DNA of 64,000 nt from an uncultured Litoreibacter sp. (GTDB taxonomy: Bacteria; Pseudomonadota; Alphaproteobacteria; Rhodobacterales; Rhodobacteraceae): NCBI GenBank assembly GCA_947492995.1, contig CANLOU010000001.1:1001001-1065000 (forward strand), written 5' to 3'. Both the position numbers and the translations under genes were made by a program. The notes under the pieces are model-generated. The model saw only the letters and a list, made by a program, of their open reading frames with translations. It was not told where the DNA came from and did not search any database. Below, piece by piece: positions 1-8,672 of this stretch. The number at the start of each line of letters is the position of its first letter. Positions within the stretch are counted from its first letter, which is position 1.

Positions 1-1
1 C

Positions 2-592
2 CGCATTGGGCAGGTCGAGATGGTGACGTTGACCAGTCGTGACCCAGGCGCACCACCTTTGGACTACATTGACCGATCTGGCGGCATCTTTCGCGACATG
101 ACGATCCATGATTTTGACGTGGCGCGTTGGATGCTTGGTGAAGAGGTGGAGGCAGTCTTTGCGACCGCCTCAGTTCTCACTGACCCAGCGATTTCTGACC
201 ATGGGGACTACGACAGCGCAAACGTTGTGATGCGCACAGCTACGGGCAAGCATTGCACCATCACCAACAGCCGACGCGCCTCATACGGATATGACCAGCG
301 GATCGAAGTTCACGGCTCGAAAGGCTCTGTTTCCGCCGAAAACACTTTGGAAGCAAATATCACGATTGCAGATAAGGAAGGCTACCATCGCCCGCCAACG
401 CTGAATTTCTTTATGTCGCGTTATACCGCGGCCTATGCAAACGAGATTGCGGCATTCGTCAAAGCAGTCAGCGATGGGTCGCGCCCACCGACGACAGGCA
501 ATGACGGCCTGCAGGCCTTGGCGCTTGCCGAGGCTGCCTTGCTGTCGATCAAGGAGCGCCGTGAAGTCGCAGTTTCGGAGATATTGTCGTGA
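2..592 (+). CDS. iolG: myo-inositol 2-dehydrogenase, C-terminal part (5' end outside window)
   Basis: The frame is open from the first base and ends at TGA 590-592, so only about the last 196 residues of a roughly 330-residue protein are here. The segment is the C-terminal substrate domain of the Gfo/Idh/MocA family; the NAD-binding Rossmann half lies upstream. The run GGIFRDMTIHDFDVARW carries the Asp/His region that sits over the inositol ring in IolG, and YGYDQRIEVHGSKG is typical of rhizobial and roseobacter inositol dehydrogenases. The enzyme oxidises myo-inositol to 2-keto-myo-inositol, the first catabolic step, which fits the neighbouring iolJBCD operon. Its stop overlaps the GTG of the next small gene (GTGA), so the two are probably translationally coupled. 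Confidence 0.88.
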   Translation, partial: RIGQVEMVTLTSRDPGAPPLDYIDRSGGIFRDMTIHDFDVARWMLGEEVEAVFATASVLTDPAISDHGDYDSANVVMRTATGKHCTITNSRRASYGYDQRIEVHGSKGSVSAENTLEANITIADKEGYHRPPTLNFFMSRYTAAYANEIAAFVKAVSDGSRPPTTGNDGLQALALAEAALLSIKERREVAVSEILS

Positions 593-789
593 AAGGTTTT
601 GACTTCGACCACCCGTTCTTCAAACCGCTATGGGTGCGGATCGTCGTTTTTGGCATCTGCTTTGGCTGGGGGCTGTTTGAATTCACCACTGGAAACGCCC
701 TTTGGGGCGTTCTGTTTTGCGCCATGGGCCTTTGGGCTGGTCATAGCTTCTTTATCGCCAATTTGCATCGAGGGGACGATGATGAATAG
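589..789 (+). CDS. small membrane protein, function unknown
   Basis: A 66-residue protein starting at a GTG that overlaps the iolG stop (GTGA). It has two hydrophobic segments, roughly residues 16-32 and 38-56, separated by a short loop, and an acidic C-terminus (GDDDE). The start HPFFKPLWVRI and the Trp-rich helices resemble small two-helix membrane proteins I know from roseobacter genomes, possibly those labelled DUF3329; I am not sure of that assignment. The overlap with iolG makes it a real gene rather than a chance frame. A competing frame at 599-871 lacks a membrane pattern and is discarded. No role in inositol metabolism can be inferred beyond position. Confidence 0.6.
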   Translation: MKGFDFDHPFFKPLWVRIVVFGICFGWGLFEFTTGNALWGVLFCAMGLWAGHSFFIANLHRGDDDE

Positions 790-843
790 GCGACGGACAG
801 AACACCAAGCGGACAGATACAAGTGGTACGGTTTAAAGGGCGG

Positions 844-1668
844 CTATTTCAGGGCCGAAAGAACCTGCTGAGCTGCCTTCATCACAGGATCATGGGTGTC
901 CTTCAGGATCTGCGCCCTGTCAAAACGCGTCTCGTCTGACGCTAGAGATGCTCGCAACGCTGCGCCGAACGCCATGCGCAGCTCTGTCCCGATGTTGAAT
1001 TTGCAAATCGAAGAGGTGCGCGCCAGCTGAGTGCGCTGCTCCACAGGCACACCGGAGCCGCCGTGGATCACGAGTGGAACGTCAGTCAGTCTTTCAATCG
1101 CGCGAATGCGATCAAGATCAAGGCCGCCCTCCTTATTTTCCTGGAGATGAACATTCCCAACGGAAATCGCCATGGCGTCCACCGCTGTTGCCGAGGCGAA
1201 AATTGCGGCCTCTTCAGGGTCGGTTCCGGCAGATTTTTCGCCATTTGCATAGCCGACAAATCCGATCTCCCCCTCGCAAGAAATTCCAGCGCCATGGGCC
1301 AGTTCTGCGATTGCCGCCGTCTCATCAATATTTTGCTGCAGCGGTTTTCGGGAACCATCGAACATCAACGACGTAAAGCCACATTCCAGCGCATGTTTGC
1401 AGTCTTCAAAGGTGTAGCCGTGGTCAAGATGAACGACGACCGGGACGCTCACCTCGTCGGCGAGGTATCGGAACATCCGTCCCAAGATAGGAAGCGGGGT
1501 ATGTTCTCGACATCCCGGCCCTGCTTGCAAGATTACAGGGCAGCCTTGGGCTTCGGCAGCATAGGCATAGGCGCGGGCATCTTCCCATCCAAGACAAACC
1601 AAACCGCCAACCGCATAGCCGTTTTTCAGTGCAGGCTGCAGAACGTCAGCCAGTGTCGCCAGTGTCAT
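844..1668 (-). CDS. iolJ: class II aldolase, probable 6-phospho-5-dehydro-2-deoxy-D-gluconate aldolase
   Basis: A 274-residue class II (zinc) fructose-bisphosphate aldolase-family protein. Expected blocks are visible in order: VVHLDHGYTFEDC (zinc and catalytic region, about residues 77-89), CEGEIGFVG (about 130-138), the glycine-rich phosphate loop VIHGGSGVP (about 200-208) and KFNIGTELR. In inositol degradation IolJ splits 2-deoxy-5-keto-gluconate 6-phosphate into dihydroxyacetone phosphate and malonate semialdehyde. It is the last gene of a minus-strand operon; its ATG overlaps the iolB stop (ATGA, 1665-1668). The context with iolB, iolC and iolD favours IolJ over a glycolytic Fba. It converges on the small membrane gene, with 54 bases between and no clear terminator. 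Confidence 0.85.
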   Translation of the reverse strand: MTLATLADVLQPALKNGYAVGGLVCLGWEDARAYAYAAEAQGCPVILQAGPGCREHTPLPILGRMFRYLADEVSVPVVVHLDHGYTFEDCKHALECGFTSLMFDGSRKPLQQNIDETAAIAELAHGAGISCEGEIGFVGYANGEKSAGTDPEEAAIFASATAVDAMAISVGNVHLQENKEGGLDLDRIRAIERLTDVPLVIHGGSGVPVEQRTQLARTSSICKFNIGTELRMAFGAALRASLASDETRFDRAQILKDTHDPVMKAAQQVLSALK

Positions 1669-2507
1669 TTGAACTTCGCGATCATGTCCTTGATGCCCGG
1701 AATCGTTTCGATCTGGTCGGCATGCGAAGGCTGGAAGTATTGGATCAGGCTGCGCTGAGACAAGCCACCGAGGATCGTGAAGTAGTACATTTCATAGCCC
1801 GGAAGAACGCAGCACGGATGGTAGCCGCTATCAAGGCAGATCGTTGACCCATCGACGAGGTGATATGCATCGCCGGGTTTACCGTCTTGGCGCTGCAGCA
1901 TTTGGACACCGGACCCATGGTCAGGCTTGAATCGGAAATTGTAAGTTTCATCGTGGCGTGTCTCGATCGGCAAGCGGTCGGTGTCATGCTTATGGCTTGG
2001 GAAGCCAGACCAGCCACCCGCACCAACTGTAAACAGTTCGCTGACCAGAAGGCGGCCAACTTTGTCATGATATTTGGTGCCCAGAATATGTTTGATCTTG
2101 CGATGCGTTTTAGTGTCATCAGATCCGTACTGAACAAGGTCCAGCTCGTCGCTTCGTACAGCGAAAGGTTCCAGAACGGCGTCATATCTGGCACCGGCAA
2201 CGAACACCTCGGCCTCGTCGCTGGTGCAGACCATCACTGACTTTGCACCGCTTGGCGAATAGACGCCCTCAGGTTCTCCCCCCCAGACGTCACCAACCCG
2301 TCCGCCGATGTCGCTGGCCTTAAATCCCTCAATCTCGGTGTCTACGCTTCCTGTCGCGGGAACGATGCAGGTCTCGTAGCCCGGCACTTGGTATTCAAAG
2401 GCCTCGCCCTTTTTCAGCTTCACGATGTTGAAGTAATTCAGCGGAACCGTGGCGTCGTCGATATCCACGATCGGTTTGTTTTGATTGTCGAAAGGAGCAA
2501 TATGCAT
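1665..2507 (-). CDS. iolB: 5-deoxy-glucuronate isomerase
   Basis: A 280-residue bicupin protein of the IolB family, normal length for the family. The C-terminal cupin carries WSGFPSHKHD and the HDETYNFRF/DSGYHPCC blocks, which supply the metal-binding His and Glu residues in this family. The enzyme isomerises 5-deoxy-D-glucuronate to 2-deoxy-5-keto-D-gluconate, the substrate of the IolC kinase encoded just upstream. The Shine-Dalgarno sequence AAGAGGA lies a few bases before the ATG at 2507 and includes the iolC stop codon, so the start is well supported. It overlaps iolJ by four bases. Confidence 0.93.
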   Translation of the reverse strand: MHIAPFDNQNKPIVDIDDATVPLNYFNIVKLKKGEAFEYQVPGYETCIVPATGSVDTEIEGFKASDIGGRVGDVWGGEPEGVYSPSGAKSVMVCTSDEAEVFVAGARYDAVLEPFAVRSDELDLVQYGSDDTKTHRKIKHILGTKYHDKVGRLLVSELFTVGAGGWSGFPSHKHDTDRLPIETRHDETYNFRFKPDHGSGVQMLQRQDGKPGDAYHLVDGSTICLDSGYHPCCVLPGYEMYYFTILGGLSQRSLIQYFQPSHADQIETIPGIKDMIAKFK

Positions 2508-2516
2508 GGGGTCCTC

Positions 2517-3500
2517 TTAAGGGTCACTTGGGCCAGGATGGGTTTTCAGGAAAGACTCTAACTCAGCCAAATTTGGCAATGCGGGGGCGCAGCCGGGCTT
2601 GCCGACCACAATTGCGGCACAGGCTGAACCACGGTAGATGGCGTCTTTTAGGTCGTATCCAGATGCGATGGCAGCCGTAAGGCCTGCCATAAAGCTGTCT
2701 CCAGCACCTGTCGGTTTCAGGGCCGCTACCGGATAGATACCCGTTGTGATCACATCACCATCGGCATAGGTGACCGCGCCTTTCTCGCCCATCTTGTAGA
2801 TGACGATACTTGCCGAGCTGCGTGCCAGGTCTTCGGCCTTTGCCTGTCCCAGCGAAATGTCGCCAGCCATAAAACCGAACTCTTCGTCATTGCCGACGAT
2901 CATGTCGGACAATGCACCTGCCCTGCTCAGAACATCTTGCGCGACCTCTGGGCTTGGCCATGAATAGGGTCTGTAGTCGACGTCAAAGATAATCGGTAAC
3001 CCGGCTTGTCTGGCCAATTCAAATGCATGGAAGGCGGCGCTTCGAGACGGTTCAGAGGCAAAGACGGTACCCGCAGTTATCAAAGCCCCGTACGCACTGA
3101 AATCAATCTCATCAATGTCGGCCTCGGTCATTTGGAAATCGGCGGCACCATTGCGGTAAATCACGGTTTGATGTTGCTCAATCCGGCTTTCATAGACCGC
3201 CAAGGAATTCCGAAATTCCCCACCTACCGCGCGGACGTGTTGATGGCCTACCCCGTAGTGTTCAAGCTGGTTTCTGCAATACCGCCCGACACTGTCGTCT
3301 GAGACGCAAGTGACCAGATCGGCGTTACCCCCAAAGAGGCAGATACCGGCGGCCGTATTTGCAGCGGACCCTCCCAAACCAGACCTAAATTCCGTCGCCT
3401 CTTCAGTTTTTGTACCCGGAGGATGCGGGAAGAAATCCATTCCTGCACGCCCAATGACCAGAAAGTTATTCTGACGGATCCCGGCTAAAAGGTCAGCCAT
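2517..3500 (-). CDS. iolC: 5-dehydro-2-deoxygluconokinase (PfkB family)
   Basis: A PfkB/ribokinase-family kinase of 327 residues. The N-terminal GRAGMDFFP and GLGGSAANTA motifs bind sugar, and the C-terminal PTGAGDSFMAGL block contains the catalytic base Asp. It phosphorylates 2-deoxy-5-keto-gluconate at C6. The frame is open back to 3548, but I choose ATG 3500: it follows the iolD stop by one base (TAA-C-ATG) and is preceded by GGAAAGG about eight bases upstream, inside iolD. The upstream ATG would give 16 extra residues without PfkB similarity. This is a rhizobial/roseobacter-type stand-alone IolC, not fused to an aldolase-like DUF2090 domain. Confidence 0.92.
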   Translation of the reverse strand: MADLLAGIRQNNFLVIGRAGMDFFPHPPGTKTEEATEFRSGLGGSAANTAAGICLFGGNADLVTCVSDDSVGRYCRNQLEHYGVGHQHVRAVGGEFRNSLAVYESRIEQHQTVIYRNGAADFQMTEADIDEIDFSAYGALITAGTVFASEPSRSAAFHAFELARQAGLPIIFDVDYRPYSWPSPEVAQDVLSRAGALSDMIVGNDEEFGFMAGDISLGQAKAEDLARSSASIVIYKMGEKGAVTYADGDVITTGIYPVAALKPTGAGDSFMAGLTAAIASGYDLKDAIYRGSACAAIVVGKPGCAPALPNLAELESFLKTHPGPSDP

Positions 3501-3501
3501 G

Positions 3502-5373
3502 TTAGACGCCTTTCCGTTGCTTGGGCCGAGAGCTTTCCCAGTCTTCATGTGCGGCCTTTACCTTTGGGTTGTCCGTGATGTGGGGTGTTCCGACCTCCCA
3601 CCAAGTGTGCCCTTCAGTCGTCCAGCCCTCGTATGGATCAACCTGCATCACAATAACAGAAGTCTTGTCGGCAGATTTTGCCCGCTTAAATGCGTCACCA
3701 AGTTCGGCAGGATTAGACACTGTTTCTGCATTCGCGCCCATCGATCTTGCATGCGCTTCGAAGTCGACACCAAAGGCGTTTGGTACCGTTGGCGTATCGG
3801 CAAACAGGTTGTTGAAGCTCTCATTTCCAGTGTTGTTTTGTAGCTTATTGATGACAGCGAAGCCGCCGTTATCGAGCACAAGGAGGATCATTTTCTTGCC
3901 AGTCAATACAGATGAATAGACGTCCGAGTTGAGCAGCAAATAAGAGCCGTCGCCGCAAAATACGATTGTGTCCTGCTCCGGCTCACCTTCTGCTTGCGCG
4001 ATCCGCGCGCCCCAGCCGCCAGCGATTTCATAGCCCATACAGGAGAATCCGAATTCTACATCGACCGTGCCCAATCCAAGGGTGCGCCAATTTGCGGTGA
4101 CTTCAGCTGGTAGCCCACCAGCCGCGGCCACGATCCGGTCGCGCGGATCACACAGCGCATTGACCACCCCGATTGCCTGCGCATAGGAATTTGGTCTGTT
4201 CCCGTGCGCTACATTGTCAGCCACATAGGCGTCCCACTTCTTGCGTTCAGATTGGGCGCTTTTGGTCCATTCTGTGGGTGGTTCGAACTCACCTAAAGCT
4301 GAATCTAGGTCCAACAATCCCAATTTCGCATCACCGACAATCGGCAAGGATTGATGCTTCCCAGCGTCATGGCGGGCAGCATTGAGCGAGATAATCTGCG
4401 CGTCTAGGGCGAACGCCGTCCAAGACCCAGTGGTGAAGTCCTGCAACCGACAACCGACAGATAGAATGACATCTGCCTGTTCTGCGATTGTGTTCGCAGA
4501 GTTCGAGCCCGTCACGCCCACTGGTCCGATGTTAAGGGGATGGTCTGCCAATAGGTTGGCGCGTCCTGCGATGGTTTCGATCACTGGAATTTGGTGTTTC
4601 TCCGCGAATGCCGTCATCTCCTTTACAGCTTTGGCATATTGCACCCCTCCACCTGCAATAATAACCGGGCGTTTGGCCGATTTGAGCACTAGCGCTGCGT
4701 CCTGTACTTCTGCACTGTCCGGTGATTGCCTGCGAATGCGATGCGTTTTTTCAGCAAAGAACGAGATCGGGTAGTCGTACGCCCAGCCCTGAACATCCTG
4801 TGGTAGCCCAACGAATGCGGGCCCGCAGTCTGCCGGGTCAAGCATCGTTGCCATAGCGGCCGGCAAGGACTGAAGGATTTGGGCGGGATGCGTAATCCGG
4901 TCCCAATATCGACTGACTGATTTGAACGCGTCGTTGACGCCTAAGGTCGGGTTTCCAAAATGCTCAAGCTGCTGCAAGACCGGGTCTGGAAGCCGTGTCA
5001 AAAAGGTGTCCCCGCACAATAACAGCATTGGCAGGCGGTTCGCATGCGCGAGCGCAGCCGAGGTTAGAAGGTTGGCTGTGCCAGGCCCGGCGCTTGCAGT
5101 GCAGAACATAAATCGTTGGCGAAGGTGGTACTTCGAATAGGCGGCGGCCGCGAAGCCCATGCTTTGCTCGTTCTGGCCTCGATAAAGAGGCAATTCTTCT
5201 TTGTGGTCGAAAAGTGCTTCGCCCAAACAAGTTACGTTGCCATGGCCAAAAATTCCAAATCCCCCGCCGCAGACTCGCGTTTTGATGCCGTCAATCTCAA
5301 TATACTGAGCCGCCAGGTACCGGATGATAGCCTGCGCTGTTGTGAGCCGGATGGTTTCAGTCGGTTTACTCAT
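3502..5373 (-). CDS. iolD: 3D-(3,5/4)-trihydroxycyclohexane-1,2-dione acylhydrolase
   Basis: A 623-residue thiamine-diphosphate enzyme. The N-terminal pyrimidine-binding domain has YRGQNEQSMGFAAAAY, with the conserved Glu that activates ThDP. A central Rossmann-like domain follows, and the C-terminal pyrophosphate domain has CGDGSYLLLNSD with LVLDNGGFAVINKLQ (the GDG-NN magnesium motif). IolD hydrolyses the C-C bond of trihydroxycyclohexane-dione to 5-deoxy-glucuronate. It is the first gene of the iolDCBJ operon. The start ATG 5373 is preceded by AGGGAG about eight bases upstream. Its promoter lies in the divergent region that also holds the 18-bp operator at 5453-5470, so repression by the nearby LacI-family protein is likely. 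Confidence 0.94.
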   Translation of the reverse strand: MSKPTETIRLTTAQAIIRYLAAQYIEIDGIKTRVCGGGFGIFGHGNVTCLGEALFDHKEELPLYRGQNEQSMGFAAAAYSKYHLRQRFMFCTASAGPGTANLLTSAALAHANRLPMLLLCGDTFLTRLPDPVLQQLEHFGNPTLGVNDAFKSVSRYWDRITHPAQILQSLPAAMATMLDPADCGPAFVGLPQDVQGWAYDYPISFFAEKTHRIRRQSPDSAEVQDAALVLKSAKRPVIIAGGGVQYAKAVKEMTAFAEKHQIPVIETIAGRANLLADHPLNIGPVGVTGSNSANTIAEQADVILSVGCRLQDFTTGSWTAFALDAQIISLNAARHDAGKHQSLPIVGDAKLGLLDLDSALGEFEPPTEWTKSAQSERKKWDAYVADNVAHGNRPNSYAQAIGVVNALCDPRDRIVAAAGGLPAEVTANWRTLGLGTVDVEFGFSCMGYEIAGGWGARIAQAEGEPEQDTIVFCGDGSYLLLNSDVYSSVLTGKKMILLVLDNGGFAVINKLQNNTGNESFNNLFADTPTVPNAFGVDFEAHARSMGANAETVSNPAELGDAFKRAKSADKTSVIVMQVDPYEGWTTEGHTWWEVGTPHITDNPKVKAAHEDWESSRPKQRKGV

Positions 5374-5421
5374 GTGCGGGCTCCCTAAGGAAGAAAGAAT
5401 CAGAAAGTCTTGAATGCGCTA

Positions 5422-5449
5422 TTGACCGTAGGGCGCAGTTGAAGATACT
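5422..5449 (+). promoter_or_regulatory. predicted sigma70-type promoter for the idh-iolE-like-idh operon
   Basis: TTGACC at 5422-5427 (5 of 6 to the -35 consensus) and GATACT at 5444-5449 (4 of 6 to the -10) are separated by 16 bases. Transcription would begin near 5456, inside the 18-bp operator. That is the classic layout for steric repression. It is predicted from sequence alone. Confidence 0.4.
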
Positions 5450-5452
5450 CGT

Positions 5453-5470
5453 TTTGCAACCGGTTGCAAA
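5453..5470. promoter_or_regulatory. LacI-family operator in the iolD / idh divergent promoter
   Basis: A perfect 18-bp palindrome, TTTGCAACCGGTTGCAAA, with the central CG typical of LacI/GalR operators. It lies 82 bases upstream of iolD and 20 bases upstream of the plus-strand dehydrogenase start, directly after the predicted -10. A copy differing at two of 18 positions is found upstream of the LacI-family gene at 9762-9779, which identifies the likely ligand protein. Binding has not been shown. Confidence 0.75.
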
Positions 5471-5490
5471 CTGTTTTTGAGGGACCTGCG

Positions 5491-6585
5491 ATGTCTGAGA
5501 TTGGCGTTGGGATCATAGGTGGTGGATATATGGGCAAAGCCCATGCCGTCGCCATGTCTTCGGTTGCATCAGTGTTCGGGACGCGTTTGCGACCACGGCT
5601 AGAAGTTGTTGCCGCGTCCAGCCAAGCCTCGGCTGAGAAATATCGCCAGGCCTTTGGCTTTCGCCGCGCTGCGGTTGATTGGCGCGACCTGATCGAGGAC
5701 CCTACCGTCGAGGCGATCGTGATCGCCTCACCGCAAACAACGCATCGCGAAATTGCCGAGGCAGCTTTTGCGCGGGGACTTCATGTTCTTTGCGAAAAGC
5801 CGTTGGGGGCATCAATCTCAGACGGTGAGGCAATGGTCGCGGCGGCGCTGGAAAGTGGCTGTCGGAACATGGTCGGCTTTAACTACATCAGAACGCCGGC
5901 TTCTCAGTTCGCGCAAAAGTTAATTTTGGAGGGTCGCATAGGTGATGTGACCTATTTCCGTGGCGAACATACTGAAGATTTTGATGCTGATCCAGACGGC
6001 TCGGCGACATGGCGAAGCCAAGGCATTTCCAATGGGACAATGGGCGATCTTGCGCCTCATATGATTAACGCGGCGCACCGGCTGATCGGTCCTATTGGGT
6101 CGCTGATCGCTGAGGTTGAAACGGTTCATACGAACCGAGGGGGCGTTGCCGTCACGAATGATGACCACGCGCAGATGATGTGCAGGTTTGAAAGCGGCGT
6201 CATGGGGCACATGTTTTTCAGCCGAACTGCGACCGGGCGCAAGATGGGCTACGCGTATGAGGTGCACGGCACCAAAGGTGCGATACGGTTCGATCAGGAA
6301 GATCAAAATGCGCTGTGGCTTTATCTTGCGGAGGGGCCGGAGGAAGAGCGGGGGTTCCGCAAAATTTTGACTGGGCCCGCACATCCCGACTATTTGGCCT
6401 TTTGTCAGGGGCCGGGGCATGGGACGGGGTATCAGGATCAAATTATTATCGAGGCGAAAGATTTTTTGGTCGCGATTGAAACGGGAGAGGACGTTTGGCC
6501 GACTTTTGAGGAAGGCCTAAACGTTAACAAGGTGGTCTACGCGGCGCTTGAATCGAGCAAGCAAAAAGCGTGGGTCAACGTCTAA
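5491..6585 (+). CDS. Gfo/Idh/MocA-family oxidoreductase (inositol-type dehydrogenase)
   Basis: A 364-residue NAD(P)-dependent dehydrogenase. The N-terminal Rossmann motif is VGIIGGGYMGKAHA (about residues 5-18) and the catalytic CEKPLGA Lys-Pro motif sits near residue 107. The C-terminal part has GDLAPHMINAAH, where family members place substrate-binding Asp/His. Substrate is not certain: scyllo-inositol or another inositol isomer is likely given the operon. The frame extends to a TTG at 5464 inside the operator, but ATG 5491 has GAGGG seven bases upstream and starts right before the Rossmann fold, so it is chosen. It is the first gene of a three-gene operon, and repression through 5453-5470 is expected. 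Confidence 0.85.
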   Translation: MSEIGVGIIGGGYMGKAHAVAMSSVASVFGTRLRPRLEVVAASSQASAEKYRQAFGFRRAAVDWRDLIEDPTVEAIVIASPQTTHREIAEAAFARGLHVLCEKPLGASISDGEAMVAAALESGCRNMVGFNYIRTPASQFAQKLILEGRIGDVTYFRGEHTEDFDADPDGSATWRSQGISNGTMGDLAPHMINAAHRLIGPIGSLIAEVETVHTNRGGVAVTNDDHAQMMCRFESGVMGHMFFSRTATGRKMGYAYEVHGTKGAIRFDQEDQNALWLYLAEGPEEERGFRKILTGPAHPDYLAFCQGPGHGTGYQDQIIIEAKDFLVAIETGEDVWPTFEEGLNVNKVVYAALESSKQKAWVNV

Positions 6586-6602
6586 TCGGGAAAGACGAAC
6601 AC

Positions 6603-7490
6603 ATGATAAAAATTGGAAATGCACCCTGTTCATGGGGCGTTGAATTCGCGGATGATGACCGGAACCCAACGTGGCAGACGGTTCTGACGGAGAACTCGGA
6701 TGCGGGTTACAAAGGCATTGAACTTGGCCCGGTTGGCTTCATGCCAGAGGACGCATCCGTGCTGTCTGAAGAGCTGCAAAAACACGACCAGCAACTTATC
6801 GGCGGCGTGGTTTTCCGCCCCTTCCATGATGCGGCGCAATGGGACGACGTGATGGACGGCTCGGTGCGGACATGCAAGGCATTGGTCGCGCATGGGGCCC
6901 AGCATTTGGTGCTGATCGACTCGATCTCGCCACGCCGGGCGCCGACTGCCGGGCGGGCTGACGAGGCCGAGCAGATGGATGACGCGGAGTGGTCCGCCTT
7001 CCGCGACCGTATTGCCACCATCGCCAAAATGGGGGCCGAGGAATACGGGCTGACGGTGGGCATGCATGCCCATGCCGGCGGCTTCATTGACTTCGAGCCA
7101 GAGCTGGAGCGCCTGCTGGATGAGGTCGATGAAAGCATCCTGAAAATCTGTTTCGACACGGGCCACCATTCCTATGCGGGCTATGATCCCGTGGCATTTA
7201 TGAAGCGCCATATCGACCGGATCAGCTACATGCATTTCAAAGATATTGACCCCAAGGTGAAGGCCACGGTCGTCGCCAACCGGACCAACTTCTATGATGC
7301 CTGTGGTCAGGGTATTTTCTGCAATCTGGGCGACGGGGATGTGGATTTTCCGGCTGTGCGTCAGGTGCTTCTGGACAACAATTTCGAGGGGTGGTGCACG
7401 GTCGAACAGGACTGTGATCCGCTGCTTGATCCCGACCCATTGGGCGACGCGAAAAAGAACCGCGCCTATCTGCAATCCATCGGCTTTTGA
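6603..7490 (+). CDS. TIM-barrel inosose dehydratase/isomerase-like protein (IolE/IolI type)
   Basis: A 295-residue xylose-isomerase-like TIM-barrel protein. It begins IGNAPCSWGVEF and has metal-ligand blocks typical of the family: GIELGPVGF, VGMHAHAGGF, CFDTGHHSYAG, YMHFKDID and WCTVEQD. In the inositol pathway this fold gives 2-keto-myo-inositol dehydratase (IolE) and inosose isomerase (IolI). The N-terminus differs from the classical IolE pattern I know (with ...PIxWxNDD), and no classical iolE is present in the window. It may therefore replace IolE or act on another inosose. ATG 6603 is preferred over the ORF start at 6570, which overlaps the upstream gene; a purine-rich GGGAAAGACG precedes it. 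Confidence 0.75.
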   Translation: MIKIGNAPCSWGVEFADDDRNPTWQTVLTENSDAGYKGIELGPVGFMPEDASVLSEELQKHDQQLIGGVVFRPFHDAAQWDDVMDGSVRTCKALVAHGAQHLVLIDSISPRRAPTAGRADEAEQMDDAEWSAFRDRIATIAKMGAEEYGLTVGMHAHAGGFIDFEPELERLLDEVDESILKICFDTGHHSYAGYDPVAFMKRHIDRISYMHFKDIDPKVKATVVANRTNFYDACGQGIFCNLGDGDVDFPAVRQVLLDNNFEGWCTVEQDCDPLLDPDPLGDAKKNRAYLQSIGF

Positions 7491-7499
7491 GGCACTGAT

Positions 7500-8657
7500 A
7501 TGACACGTTTGAATTGGGGTATGATCGGCGGTGGGGAGGGATCTCAGATCGGTCCGGCGCATCGGCTGGGTGCGGGGCTGGACGGAGATTTCTCTTTTGT
7601 TTCAGGGGCTTTGGATCACGATCCAGAGGCTGGCCGCGACTATGCGCAGCGTCTTGGCATCGCATCAGACCGCGCTTACGGCGATTGGAAAGAGATGCTG
7701 GCGGGTGAAACTGCGCGCGAAGATCGGGTTGATCTGGTGACTGTCGCGACGCCAAATTCGACGCATTTCGAGATCACGAAAGCCTTCCTTGAAAAGGGCT
7801 TTAACGTGCTGTGTGAAAAGCCAATGACGATGACCGTTGAGGAAGGCGAAGAGATCGTCAAAATCGCCAAAGCCTCGGGCAAAATTTGCGCGGTGAATTA
7901 CGGCTATTCAGGCTATTCCTTGGTGCGTCACATGCGGGCGATGATCGCGCGCGGCGACCTTGGCGCGGTGCGTGTTGTGGTTGCGGAATTCTCGCATGGG
8001 CATCACGCGGATGCGGCGCAGGCAGACAATCCGCGCATTCGCTGGCGGTATGATCCGGCGCAGATGGGCGCGTCGGCGCAGTTTGCCGATTGCGGGATTC
8101 ACGCGATGCATATGGCGTCTTTTGTGACCGGCCAAGAGGTTGAAAAACTGTCCGCTGATTTCGCGTCTACGATTTCGAGCCGTGAGCTGGAAGACGACGC
8201 GATGGTCAATTTCCGCATGAATGGCGGCGCGGTTGGCAGGCTTTGGACTTCGGCGGTGGCCGTGGGTCGGATGCATGGTTTGACCCTTCAGGTTTTTGGC
8301 GAAGAAGGCGGATTGCGCTGGGCGCAGGAGCAGCCAAACCAGCTGTATTGGACGCCGACAAATGGCCGGGTTCAAGTCATCGAACGGGGCGAGGCGGACC
8401 TGTCGCCGGAGGCGGATCGCGCGACGCGTGTGACCATCGGACATGCCGAAGGGATGCCGTTGGCTTTTGCGAATATCTATTCGGATTTGGCCGAAGTGAT
8501 CCGTGCCGACAAGGAGGGTCGTGCGGCTGATCCGGCGGCGACGCATTATCCAAAAGCAGTGGATGGTTTGCGGTCAATGGCGGCTGTTCATGCCTGCGTG
8601 GCGTCGGCCAAAAAGGATGGCCAATGGGTTAACGCTGTGCCCGGATTGTTAAGCTGA
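7500..8657 (+). CDS. Gfo/Idh/MocA-family oxidoreductase, second inositol-type dehydrogenase
   Basis: A 385-residue dehydrogenase with the Rossmann motif WGMIGGGEGSQIG near the N-terminus, VTVATPNSTH, the catalytic CEKPMTM motif, and a C-terminal domain with FADCGIHAMHMASFV. The phrase GGGEGSQIGPAHR is characteristic of a subgroup distinct from IolG and often found in sugar and inositol loci. The substrate may be scyllo-inositol or a keto-inositol (IolW/IolX-like role), which is inferred from context only. It follows the TIM-barrel gene by nine bases and ends the plus-strand operon. Downstream, convergent with the LacI gene, is the 11-bp repeat array. Confidence 0.83.
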   Translation: MTRLNWGMIGGGEGSQIGPAHRLGAGLDGDFSFVSGALDHDPEAGRDYAQRLGIASDRAYGDWKEMLAGETAREDRVDLVTVATPNSTHFEITKAFLEKGFNVLCEKPMTMTVEEGEEIVKIAKASGKICAVNYGYSGYSLVRHMRAMIARGDLGAVRVVVAEFSHGHHADAAQADNPRIRWRYDPAQMGASAQFADCGIHAMHMASFVTGQEVEKLSADFASTISSRELEDDAMVNFRMNGGAVGRLWTSAVAVGRMHGLTLQVFGEEGGLRWAQEQPNQLYWTPTNGRVQVIERGEADLSPEADRATRVTIGHAEGMPLAFANIYSDLAEVIRADKEGRAADPAATHYPKAVDGLRSMAAVHACVASAKKDGQWVNAVPGLLS

Positions 8658-8672
8658 CTGCGCCAAATCCGG

